The position numbers and the translations under genes are program-made. A stretch of DNA of 37,602 nt from positions 72,501 to 110,102 of the forward strand of contig NZ_JAHKSN010000017.1 of NCBI RefSeq assembly GCF_018863415.1. Reading direction: 5' to 3'. The notes beneath the pieces were generated by a model. It searched no databases and had not been told where the DNA came from. It saw only the letters and a program-made list of their open reading frames with translations. This DNA is from Deinococcus aestuarii (lineage in GTDB: Bacteria > Deinococcota > Deinococci > Deinococcales > Deinococcaceae). Within the stretch, counting starts at the first letter, position 1, and every line of letters begins with the position of its first letter. Shown here piece by piece: positions 10,450-19,202 of the stretch.

Positions 10450-11159
10450 CGAGGCGCCGCGCCCCTTTTGGCTTCGTGCCGCCCGACCGGGCGACCGCCA
10501 CCGAGTTCTGGGTGGTCCGGCACGGCGAGAGCACCTGGAACGCCGACGGGCGCTACCAGGGGCAGACGGACGTGCCCCTCAGCCACATCGGGGTGCTTCA
10601 GGCGGCCAGCCTCGCCGAGCGGCTGACCGGGCAGAGGTTCGCCGCCGTCTACACCAGTGACCTCGCCCGCGCCTCCCAGACTGCCGAGATGGTCGCCGAG
10701 CGGCTGGCCGGGACACCGACCGTCCAGCCCGAGCCCGGCCTGCGCGAGATCGACGTGGGCGAGCTGAGCGGCCTCGTCGTGCCGGACATCGAGGCGCGGC
10801 ACCCCGGCTATCTCTCCGCCCTGCGCGCCGACCCCTGGCGCACCCGCCGTCCCGGTGGGGAGAGCATGGAGGACCTCTTCACCCGCTGCGGCGCCACCTT
10901 CGAGACCCTGCGGCTGCGGCACCCGGGGGGGCGGGTCCTCGTCTTCACCCACGGCGGGGTGGTGCGGGTCGCCGTCGGCCTCGCGCTCGGGGGCGTGCCT
11001 GCCCACGCCTGGGCCCGGCTGAGCGTCACGAACACCTCGATCACCCGCGTGTTGCTCGGCGAGAGCAGCGGCACCCTCCTCGGCTTCAACGACGACGCCC
11101 ACCTGGAGAACCTACTGGAGGCCACCGAGGCGGACGACGTGCTGGGGCAGGCGCCTTGA
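10446..11159 (+). CDS. Histidine phosphatase family protein (phosphoglycerate-mutase-like)
   Basis: 237 residues. The catalytic RHGEST motif lies after a 24-residue leader (VVRHGESTWN), followed by GRYQGQTDVPLS, YTSDLARASQTAEM (the second conserved Arg), LREIDVGELSG (acid), and FTHGGVVRV (second catalytic His). This is the full set for the branch-1 histidine phosphatase superfamily. The start is a TTG at 10446 overlapping the purM TGA as TTGA, so the two are coupled. The substrate is unknown; family members act on phosphoglycerates, cobalamin phosphates and nucleotides. Confidence 0.88.
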   Translation: MTRRRAPFGFVPPDRATATEFWVVRHGESTWNADGRYQGQTDVPLSHIGVLQAASLAERLTGQRFAAVYTSDLARASQTAEMVAERLAGTPTVQPEPGLREIDVGELSGLVVPDIEARHPGYLSALRADPWRTRRPGGESMEDLFTRCGATFETLRLRHPGGRVLVFTHGGVVRVAVGLALGGVPAHAWARLSVTNTSITRVLLGESSGTLLGFNDDAHLENLLEATEADDVLGQAP

Positions 11160-11188
11160 AGAACGGACGGGGATAAATCAAGGTGTCT

Positions 11189-11605
11189 ATGAAGGTGCTG
11201 GTACGGAAGATTTTAATAACAGTTCTGGCCTCTCTGTTGTTGGCCTCATGTTCAACGCGGATATCAGTCGAGAACCTTTCCGGAGAGTATATACGGAGAA
11301 CTTCTGATAGAAGTTACACTCAGAAAATAAATCTGCCCAAAGACCTTAAGTATGTTGCAAATATACTTCATAGTCAGGATATAATTTCAAGCACTACTGG
11401 AGAATATAGAATATTTGAAGGCACTGAAAATGATATAAGGTCAGTAGCATTAAGCGTTTCCATCCCTAACGAAGAGGTTGGGAGGAAGTTAAATTACAAT
11501 GTTACGGGCGAAATCGAAGAGGTATTTCTGGTCATGCGTATTGATGGTAGAGTAGTTCTATCTCTCGACGCGTTTGGTGACCGCTATCTGGGACGTAATA
11601 GTTAA
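11189..11605 (+). CDS. AT-rich orphan lipoprotein, probably acquired
   Basis: 138 residues, not recognised. The N-terminus is a lipoprotein signal: MKVLVRKILITVLASLLLAS then Cys (lipobox LLLASC). The mature part is polar with alternating beta-like stretches and no known motif. Base composition is about 33-40% GC, against about 70% all around, and codons such as ATA, AGA, AAT and TTA, nearly absent in the neighbours, are frequent. AAGG five nt before the ATG at 11189 gives an ordinary Shine-Dalgarno start; a GTG at 11183 is an alternative. It sits between a histidine phosphatase and meaB with no recognisable transposase beside it. Confidence 0.75.
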   Translation: MKVLVRKILITVLASLLLASCSTRISVENLSGEYIRRTSDRSYTQKINLPKDLKYVANILHSQDIISSTTGEYRIFEGTENDIRSVALSVSIPNEEVGRKLNYNVTGEIEEVFLVMRIDGRVVLSLDAFGDRYLGRNS

Positions 11606-11836
11606 AAAATTGCCTGGCTCAGTGAAATGTGTAGTTGAGTCCGGCGACCTTTGAAATATTTGGCCGTGGTCTTGCCGTTCGCTCCGGTGATCAGGAGCAA
11701 CGTACTCGCAGGGTAACCGGGGAAAGCGTGCCGCACATCGGCGAAGGGGCCTACACTGCCCGTAGCTGGGCTTGTGACGGTGTGAGGGAGGCCGCCGGAG
11801 ACGGTAGGTTGGAGGGATGAAACAGGTCACCTACAG
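11606..11836. other. Gene-free tract after the AT-rich gene
   Basis: About 230 bp whose composition climbs from AT-rich back to the genomic average. Open frames exist on both strands but none has coding character. On the minus strand around 11630-11700 one frame contains a short GANGKTT string resembling a P-loop, with no start and no conserved surroundings. It may be debris from the event that brought in the neighbouring lipoprotein gene. I see no terminal repeats. Confidence 0.4.
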
Positions 11837-11866
11837 GTGCGCGCGTCCGCCGGAAGGTGGGACCAC

Positions 11867-12802
11867 TTGACCGCCCCCGGTCCGCCCCCCACCCTCCTCG
11901 ACCGCTTCCGTGACGGCGACCCCCGCGCCCTCGCCCGCGCGATCACCCTCGCCGAGAGCGGGCTGGAGGGCGCACGTCCCCTGCTGCGCGCCGCCCGCGA
12001 ACGGGCCGGGCGGGCGGTCGTCCTCGGCGTGACGGGCAGCCCCGGCAGCGGCAAGAGCACCCTCACCGACGGCTTGATCGCGCACCTGCGGGGCCAGGGG
12101 CAGCGGGTGGCCGTCCTCGCCGTGGACCCCAGCAGCCCCTACTCGGGCGGGGCGATCCTGGGCGACCGCATCCGGATGCTGCGGCACCACGCGGACGAGG
12201 GCGTCTTCGTGCGCTCGCTCGCCAGCCGGGGGGCGCTGGGCGGCCTCTCGCCCCGCACCCTGCCCGTCCTCGCGCTGCTGGAGGGGGCGGGCTTCGACTG
12301 GGTGATCCTGGAGACGGTGGGAGTGGGCCAGTCGGAGGTGGACGTGGCCGCCGTGTGCGACCACACGCTGCTCGTGCTCACGCCCGCCGGGGGGGACGGG
12401 GTGCAGGCCTTCAAGGCGGGCATCATGGAGATCGCCGACGTGCTGGCCGTGAACAAGGCCGACCTCCCCGGCGCCGACCGCACCGTCCGCGAGCTGCGGG
12501 CCGCGCAGGGCCTCGGGGCGCACGACGCGGGGACGTGGTTCGCGCCCGTCCTCAAGACCGTCGCCTCACGGGGAGAAGGCATAGCCGAGGTCGTGGCGGC
12601 GGTCCTCGCCCACCGCGCCCATCTGGGGGAGGCGGGCCTCGAAGAACGCCGTGAGCGCCGCGCCGAGTTCGAGGTGAGGACGCTGGTGCAGGACCGGGTG
12701 CTGAGGCGGGCGCGCGAGCTGAGCGGGAATCTCTACGCGCGGGTGGCCCGGGGCGACCTCGACGCGGACGTCGCCGCCGACGAGTTGCTGTCGGGGGGGT
12801 AG
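11867..12802 (+). CDS. meaB: MeaB/ArgK-type G-protein chaperone of adenosylcobalamin mutase
   Basis: About 311 residues from the TTG at 11867, which has GGAAGGTGGG five nt upstream; a GTG at 11837 in frame would add ten residues with no ribosome site. Domains: a helical N-terminal arm, then Walker A GSPGSGKSTL, AVDPSSPYSGGAILGDR (switch region), ETVGVGQSEVDVA, VNKAD (guanine specificity) and a C-terminal helical dimerisation arm. MeaB proteins load and protect methylmalonyl-CoA mutase using GTP. No mutase gene is in the window, so the partner must lie elsewhere. Confidence 0.93.
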   Translation: MTAPGPPPTLLDRFRDGDPRALARAITLAESGLEGARPLLRAARERAGRAVVLGVTGSPGSGKSTLTDGLIAHLRGQGQRVAVLAVDPSSPYSGGAILGDRIRMLRHHADEGVFVRSLASRGALGGLSPRTLPVLALLEGAGFDWVILETVGVGQSEVDVAAVCDHTLLVLTPAGGDGVQAFKAGIMEIADVLAVNKADLPGADRTVRELRAAQGLGAHDAGTWFAPVLKTVASRGEGIAEVVAAVLAHRAHLGEAGLEERRERRAEFEVRTLVQDRVLRRARELSGNLYARVARGDLDADVAADELLSGG

Positions 12803-12805
12803 GCT
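12800..12805 (+). promoter_or_regulatory. -10 element of the duplicated-domain gene (leaderless)
   Basis: TAGGCT, whose first three bases are the meaB stop codon, ending 7 nt before the ATG at 12812. The gene could therefore be transcribed on its own as well as by read-through from meaB. Confidence 0.4.
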
Positions 12806-12811
12806 GACCGC

Positions 12812-13669
12812 ATGGGCGAACAAGTCACGCTGGACGCCGAGTTTCTGCGCCGGGCGCTGGGGGAGTCCGGCGATCTGGTCCATCTGGAGATCACGCCGGG
12901 CTCGCTGCCGCTCGACTTCCCCGTGACGCTGCCGGACATCGCGGGCTTCAGGGTGCTGGGTGGCGTGCGCTCGGTCACGCGTCCGACCTTCTCGTCCGGG
13001 GGGAGGGCCGCCGAACAGACCCTGTGGCGCCTCTTCCTCGACGTGCCCGGCCCGCAGCCCGACGTGATGGCCGCCCTCACGGCCCGTCTGGCGGGCAAGG
13101 GGTGGCGGGTGGCGCAGATGTGGCGTCAGGCGTTCGTGGAGGCGTCGGCGGACCGCTGGATGTGCGTCCATCCGGAGCAGGCGCGGACGGTCACGCTCCA
13201 GACGCGGGGCGAGGGGGCGGTGACCCAGGTCGCGCTGACCGTGCAGGACGCCGAGCCGGAACAGGTGCGGCACCTGCTGGGCCAGGACCCCCAACCGAAC
13301 TTCCACCGGATGCACGACCTCCCCCTTCCCACCCTCGTCGTGCCCCTGGGGTGGCGGGTGCAGATGCAGGGCGGGGGCGGCGGCGAAACCGAACGCAGCG
13401 AGCGGGCGGTCCTCGTGCCCCCGGAGGGCGCGGACGAACCGCCTGGGCTCCTCGCCCATTTCTCCCCTCAACTGGAGCGGCAGGGGTGGCGGGTACGGCA
13501 CGTGGAGAAGGAGGACGGCGCCGGGTATCTGACCGCCCGCACAGGCCGCGGCATCGATGTCCTGACCCTGAGCCCGGACGCTGGGGTATGGCAGGCCGTC
13601 TTGCTTCACGTCGCGCTGGGACCGGGCGGACAGGGCAGCGCCGCCAGCTTCTACACCCTAAGCTCGTAG
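12812..13669 (+). CDS. Unknown protein with two similar domains
   Basis: 285 residues, not recognised. No signal peptide, membrane segment or catalytic motif is evident. Two halves resemble each other: one around residues 70-155 with LTARLAGKGWRVAQMWRQ, and one around 195-280 with FSPQLERQGWRVRHVEKE. Each is preceded by a strand and a proline-rich turn and followed by strands ending in a V-L-V/L-H-V pattern. The repeated GWRV block suggests an ancient duplication. It begins 10 bp after meaB and ends 2 bp before the ICMT-like gene. Confidence 0.7.
   Translation: MGEQVTLDAEFLRRALGESGDLVHLEITPGSLPLDFPVTLPDIAGFRVLGGVRSVTRPTFSSGGRAAEQTLWRLFLDVPGPQPDVMAALTARLAGKGWRVAQMWRQAFVEASADRWMCVHPEQARTVTLQTRGEGAVTQVALTVQDAEPEQVRHLLGQDPQPNFHRMHDLPLPTLVVPLGWRVQMQGGGGGETERSERAVLVPPEGADEPPGLLAHFSPQLERQGWRVRHVEKEDGAGYLTARTGRGIDVLTLSPDAGVWQAVLLHVALGPGGQGSAASFYTLSS
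13659..13664 (+). promoter_or_regulatory. Possible -10 element of the ICMT-like gene
   Basis: TAAGCT inside the last codons of the preceding gene, ending 8 nt before the ATG at 13672. It fits the local leaderless pattern but could be coincidental, because the gene can also be reached by read-through. Confidence 0.3.
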
Positions 13670-13671
13670 GG

Positions 13672-14217
13672 ATGAAGGCCCGCACCCTCGCCCCCCTCCT
13701 CCTCGTCTTCCTGGCCGCGCAGCGCCTTCTCGAATTGCGCCTGGCCCGCGCGAACGAACGCTGGGCGCGGGAGCACGGCGCCGTCGAGTACGGGCGCGAA
13801 CACTACCCCCTCTTCTTCGCCCTCCATGCGGGCTGGATGCTCTCCACCCTGCTCGAAGGCCGCCGCTCGGGGGGACGGGTGAACTGGCCCGCCTTCTTCC
13901 TCCTCGTGCTCGCCCAGCCCTTGCGGTACTGGGTGATTCGCAGCCTGGGAAGGTACTGGAATACCCGCATCCTGATCGTACCGGGGGGGGAACGGGTGCG
14001 GGGCGGCCCTTTTCGCCTGGTGCCTCACCCCAATTACGCCGTCGTTGCTTTGGAACTGGCCTCGGCGCCCCTGGCGGTCGGGGCGTGGCGCACGGCGCTG
14101 GCCTTTACCCTGCTCAACGCCGCGCTCCTGCTCCTGATCCGCATTCCCACCGAGGAGCGGGCGCTACGGGCGTATGCGCAGGGGCGCGGGGAGGGGAGCG
14201 GCGCGGGCCCTGGATGA
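13672..14217 (+). CDS. Isoprenylcysteine carboxyl methyltransferase-like membrane protein
   Basis: 181 residues with about four hydrophobic segments. The C-terminal half has the ICMT/PEMT hallmark: RYWVIRSLGRYWNTRILIVPG, then GGPFRLVPHPNYAVVALELASAPLA, where R-x5-HPNY is the S-adenosylmethionine-binding stretch, and IPTEERAL near the end. Bacterial members methylate small lipids or polyketides, not prenylated proteins, and many sit beside type III polyketide synthases; none is present here. It starts 2 bp after the previous stop. Function beyond a SAM-dependent membrane methyltransferase is open. Confidence 0.8.
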   Translation: MKARTLAPLLLVFLAAQRLLELRLARANERWAREHGAVEYGREHYPLFFALHAGWMLSTLLEGRRSGGRVNWPAFFLLVLAQPLRYWVIRSLGRYWNTRILIVPGGERVRGGPFRLVPHPNYAVVALELASAPLAVGAWRTALAFTLLNAALLLLIRIPTEERALRAYAQGRGEGSGAGPG

Positions 14218-14316
14218 GGGGTCGCCCTGACCTGGAAAGCTGTGCAGCGAAGTATCCCCACGCCGGAGGCGAGACCCGTCGCTCCGCTCAGGGGGACATC
14301 GTTCGTGTGGGGCCCT

Positions 14317-14832
14317 CTAGCGGTGCCGCTCCTTCCAACGCCTCGGCGCGCGGCGCTCGAAGACGAGTCCGCGCGGGGTGTCGGCGAGTTGTAGGGCGGT
14401 GTACACCCGCACCCCCTGAAGTTCGAGGCGCCCCCGGGCCCCGGCGCTCGTGCGCTCGACCGCCGCCGCGACGGCCACGACCCGCAGGCCGTGGCTCGTG
14501 GCGAGGGCCACCGCCTCCAGCTCGGGGCCGCCGCCCTGAAGGTGTTCGGTGACGAGCACGACCTCGCCGCTGGGGGGAATCAGGGGGAGCCAAGTGTCCA
14601 CCTCGCCGGGAAGGGCCGCGTCGAGGAGCGTGACGCCGCGTGCCCGCGCGAGGCTGGCCGCGAGGTGAGCCCCGCCCGGCAGGGTGAGCACGGCGTCGAG
14701 CTCCGGCAGGGCCGCCGCGAAAACCTGCGCGAGGTCCGCCCACTCCCCCGGCGACATCTGCGCGAGCCGGGCGAGAAACCGCTCCTCGGACGGCAGGGTG
14801 GAGGCGATCATCTCGCGGAACGTGGCGACCAT
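14317..14832 (-). CDS. Phosphoribosyltransferase-like protein with degenerate PRPP loop
   Basis: 171 residues from the ATG at 14832; a GTG at 14859 would add nine. The fold looks like orotate phosphoribosyltransferase: an early strand AVLTLPGGAHLAASLARARG, then GEVVLVTEHLQGGGPELEAV where PRTases have the PRPP loop (typically two acidic residues then T-G-G), then VVAVAAAVERTSAGARGRLELQGVR resembling the OPRT tail. Here one of the two acidic loop residues is replaced by Thr and the TTGGS turn is QGGGP, so catalysis is doubtful. It may be a PRPP-sensing or regulatory homologue. TAAGCT lies 8 nt before the ATG. Confidence 0.65.
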   Translation of the reverse strand: MVATFREMIASTLPSEERFLARLAQMSPGEWADLAQVFAAALPELDAVLTLPGGAHLAASLARARGVTLLDAALPGEVDTWLPLIPPSGEVVLVTEHLQGGGPELEAVALATSHGLRVVAVAAAVERTSAGARGRLELQGVRVYTALQLADTPRGLVFERRAPRRWKERHR

Positions 14833-14839
14833 GAGGGGC

Positions 14840-14845
14840 AGCTTA
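14840..14845 (-). promoter_or_regulatory. -10 element of the PRTase-like gene (leaderless)
   Basis: TAAGCT on the minus strand, last base 8 nt before the ATG at 14832. It argues for that ATG over the GTG at 14859. Confidence 0.4.
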
Positions 14846-14958
14846 ACGTCTGGGCCCACACACGGCCGTCACCCGCCGGGTGGGGCAAACTTCACACTCC
14901 GGGGGGCGAGCGGCCGCCCCCGGCCCGGCCCGCTGGACGCCCCGGGCGGCGGGGGGCG

Positions 14959-14964
14959 TAGGGT
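14959..14964 (+). promoter_or_regulatory. -10 element of the MFS transporter gene
   Basis: TAGGGT, last base 9 nt before the ATG at 14973. TGGACG at 14934-14939 could be the -35, with a long 19-bp spacer. Confidence 0.35.
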
Positions 14965-14972
14965 AGAGACCT

Positions 14973-16139
14973 ATGCGCGCCACCGCCGCTCCCGCCGCCG
15001 TCCGCCACGCCACCGCCGTCGCCGTGGCCGTCACGGCGGGGCACTTCATCAACGACGCCTACGGGGCGATGCTCACCCCCCTGACCCCCGCCCTCCAGGA
15101 CCGCTTCGGCGTGTCCATCGCCGCCGTGACCCTGCTCTCCAGTGTGTACAGTCTCACGAGCAGCGTGCTTCAGCCCCTCCTCGGCATCGTCGGGGAGCGG
15201 TTCGACCGCCGCTACGCCGCCGCCCTCGGCCCCCTGATGACGGGTCTGGGCCTGACGATGATGGGCTTCGTGCCGTGGTTCGGGGCTCTGGTGCTCCTCG
15301 TCGCCGTCGCGGGCTTCGGGAGCGGCTTCTTCCACCCGGCGGGGGCCGCGTACGTCGCCCTGAACAGCCCGGCGGAGAAGCGGGGGCTGTGGGCGAGTCT
15401 GTTCAGCGCGGGGGGCACGGCGGGCATGGCGCTCGGCCCGGTCTTCGCGGGGGTGGGCTTGGAGCATCTGCCCTGGTTTTCCCTCATCGGCGCGGGGATC
15501 GCGGCCCTCACCTTCGCGGTCACGCCGTCCGGGCGGGCGAGCGGGCGGCGGGTGGGCCTCGCCGAGTACGCGCGCATCTTCCGAGGGCCGCTCGTCTCCC
15601 TCTGGGCGATGGCGGTGCTGCGCTCGCTCGCCAGCATGGGGTACAACGCCATGCTTCCTTTCATCCTGATCGCTCGGGGTTTCGGGGCGCGCGAGGTCGG
15701 GGTCACGCTCGCCGTGTACGCCGTCGCCAGTGCCCTGGGCGGGATTGTCGGCGGGCGGGCGAGCGACCGGTACGGGCGGGTGCCGGTGTTGCGGGCGGCC
15801 ATCCTCACGACCATTCCCTTCTTCGCGCTGCTGATCTTGTCGAGTCCGGCGAACTGGTGGTTTTACCCGCTCACCTTCCTCGTCGGGGCCGCCGTCAATG
15901 CGAGTGTGCCGGTGGGCGTGGTTGCCGCGCAGGAGTATGCGCCGGGGCATGTGGCCGTGGCGAGCAGCATCATGATGGGGTTTTCGTGGGGGTTTGCGGG
16001 GCTGCTGATCTTTCTCGTCGGGGCGCTGGCGGACGTGACGAGTCCGACGACGGCGGCGCTGGTGAGTCTGACGCTGCTCTTGCCGAGTGCGGTGATCGCG
16101 TACCGGTTGCCGGAGCCTGGGCGGGAGCGGTTCGAGTAG
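14973..16139 (+). CDS. MFS transporter, fosmidomycin-resistance (Fsr) type
   Basis: 388 residues with about 12 hydrophobic segments. The first helix carries GHFINDAYGAMLTPLTPALQ, followed by LLSSVYSLTSSVLQPLLGIVGERFDRR (the MFS loop 2-3 region) and GFGSGFFHPAGAAY, all typical of the Fsr branch of the major facilitator superfamily. The second half has GGRASDRYGRVPVL, the repeat of the loop motif. Likely a proton-coupled drug or metabolite exporter in the inner membrane. The substrate cannot be read. It is followed by the repeat-rich gap before convergent polX. Confidence 0.88.
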   Translation: MRATAAPAAVRHATAVAVAVTAGHFINDAYGAMLTPLTPALQDRFGVSIAAVTLLSSVYSLTSSVLQPLLGIVGERFDRRYAAALGPLMTGLGLTMMGFVPWFGALVLLVAVAGFGSGFFHPAGAAYVALNSPAEKRGLWASLFSAGGTAGMALGPVFAGVGLEHLPWFSLIGAGIAALTFAVTPSGRASGRRVGLAEYARIFRGPLVSLWAMAVLRSLASMGYNAMLPFILIARGFGAREVGVTLAVYAVASALGGIVGGRASDRYGRVPVLRAAILTTIPFFALLILSSPANWWFYPLTFLVGAAVNASVPVGVVAAQEYAPGHVAVASSIMMGFSWGFAGLLIFLVGALADVTSPTTAALVSLTLLLPSAVIAYRLPEPGRERFE

Positions 16140-16184
16140 GGAGGGGGGCAGGGCAACTTGCCACGGTTTGCCCCCACCCCCCAA

Positions 16185-16211
16185 CCCCCTCCCCCCCGGG
16201 GGGGCAGGGGG
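16185..16211. repeat. C/G-tract palindrome
   Basis: A C-run arm with one T is followed by its near-perfect G-run complement, about 13 bp per arm with one extra base, so it can form a long hairpin. The G runs could also form a quadruplex. It may end transcription of the MFS gene, although no T-tract follows. Confidence 0.5.
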
Positions 16212-16419
16212 AGCGGCGCTGCGCTGGGCAAGGGCACACGGACGGCGCGGGTGGACGGGTTCTTCTGAACGCAAGGTCTGATCTTGTCGCGTCCCAGTCG
16301 CTACCCCACCGTCTCGCTGCGCGAGCCGACGTGGCCGTGGGCCTGGGGCATTCTAGTCACGGGCACTCATGGGGCGCCCAGATCGGCGTTTTGAACAGCG
16401 CAAAGGCCCCCGCTCTCTT

Positions 16420-16580
16420 TCTCCCTCTCCCCTTGTGGGAGAGGGCCGGGGTGAGGGGGCGTGTGACCAACCCCACCGCCAAGCAGATGCCCTCGCCTTC
16501 TCCTCCTCATCCCCTGTGGGGGACTGGTACAGCTCGCACCGCGACTCGTAGAGCTGCTGAGCAGAGGGAGTGAACGCCCC
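16420..16580. repeat. Mosaic intergenic repeat, copy A
   Basis: Three modules are visible. First is an inverted repeat CCCTCTCCCC/GGGAGAGGG around a TTGT loop. Second is a block starting GGGGTGAGGGGG at 16448 and containing GCCAAGCAGATGCC. Third is GACTCGTAGAGCTGCTGAGC at 16543-16562, running on into AGAGGG. The second and third modules recur in altered order at 23650-23737. The first resembles the widespread bacterial GGGTGAGGG intergenic palindromes. Confidence 0.55.
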
Positions 16581-16660
16581 AAGCATCCGGCGGCCCAACC
16601 TCTCGACAGCCCTCTGGTTGTTCTCTGCCGAAGAAAGCGAGCAGGCAGGGTACCCCTCCG

Positions 16661-18353
<1,693 letters not shown>

Positions 18354-18361
<8 letters not shown>

Positions 18362-19139
18362 GCCGCACCCGGCCCTGGTAGGTCACGATGCGCCCGCCCA
18401 CGTCGTGGAGCTGCTTGATCGCCTCGGTGAAGTGGAAACCGACCTCCCCCGGCCGGTGCGCGTCGCTGCCGAGGACGAAGCCGATGCCGCGCTCGGCGGC
18501 GGCGCGGGTGAGGTCGGGGGCGGGGTAGGCCTCGCCGACGGGTTTGCGCCAGCCCGCCGTGTTGAAGTCGAGCGAGAGGCCGCGCTCGGCGATCACGTCG
18601 AGGGCGTGCAGCGCCGCGTAGCCGTCGGGGTCGCGGTGCCCGAACTTCTTGGGGAGGTCGAGGTGCCCCACCGCGTCGAACAGCCCCGTCCGCGCCGCGC
18701 CCTCCACCAGCGCGTAGTAATGGCGGTAAAGGCTGCCCAGGTCCCGCGCCCCGTACTCGTCCGCGTACTCCGGGTTGTCGAAGCCCCAGGCGCCGATGTA
18801 GTGGACCGAACCGATCACGTAGTCCCAGTCGTGGGTCTCCAGCAGCTCGGCCACGTACCGCTCGGTGCCGGGGTGGAAGTCGGCCTCCAGCCCCAGCCGG
18901 ACCTCCAGCCGCCCCTGGAACTCCGCCCGCGCCTCCAAGACGCCCTGCACGTACTCCCCGAGCTGGTTCCGGCGCATCCGCCACCCCGCGTCGTACCACG
19001 CGGGCATGGGGATGTGGTCGGTGAAGCAGACGCCCGCCAGCCCCGCGTCGAGGGCCGCCTGGGCGTACTCGCGCGGTGTGCCCGTCGCGTGCCCGCACAG
19101 CGGCGTGTGCATGTGAGAGTCGAAGAGGGGCGAGGTCAT
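18354..19139 (-). CDS. hisJ: HisJ-type histidinol-phosphatase (PHP family)
   Basis: 261 residues, a stand-alone PHP domain. Ligand motifs: FDSHMHTPLCGHATG at the N-terminus, FTDHIPMP, GLEADFHPG, VIGSVHYIGAWGFDN, GHLDLPKKFGH, and LGSDAHRPGEVG. The GSVHYIGAWGFD block is typical of HisJ histidinol-phosphate phosphatases. It sits upstream of and overlaps polX; the only other link is the shared PHP fold. No other his gene is in the window, so histidine synthesis is inferred from family only. TACCCT lies 8 nt before the ATG. Confidence 0.85.
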
Positions 19140-19146
19140 GGGGAAC

Positions 19147-19152
19147 AGGGTA
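19147..19152 (-). promoter_or_regulatory. -10 element of hisJ-polX (leaderless)
   Basis: TACCCT on the minus strand, last base 8 nt before the ATG at 19139; it would serve hisJ and polX. No Shine-Dalgarno. Confidence 0.45.
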
Positions 19153-19202
19153 CGGGATGCGGGGAAGCGGGGCGGAAGTGCGGCCTTCGTCGTCCCTTGC
19201 GC

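Larger units (their letters stand above)
16140..16660. other. Gene-free block of intergenic repeats between convergent genes
   Basis: About 520 bp without a credible gene, between the MFS gene and polX, which end toward each other. It holds a C/G-rich palindrome (16185-16211), a CCCTCTCCCC...GGGAGAGGG inverted repeat (16424-16447) and a mosaic repeat shared with 23623-23737. Between 16260 and 16360 I see nothing recognisable. Confidence 0.6.

Noticed and set aside
11630..11720. GANGKTT string resembling a Mur-ligase or P-loop motif on the minus strand
   Set aside because: Only a few residues match, there is no start or flanking conservation and the frame has no composition support.
11867..12802. 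meaB as part of a local methylmalonyl-CoA mutase system
   Set aside because: Neither neighbour resembles a mutase subunit, so the partner must be elsewhere.
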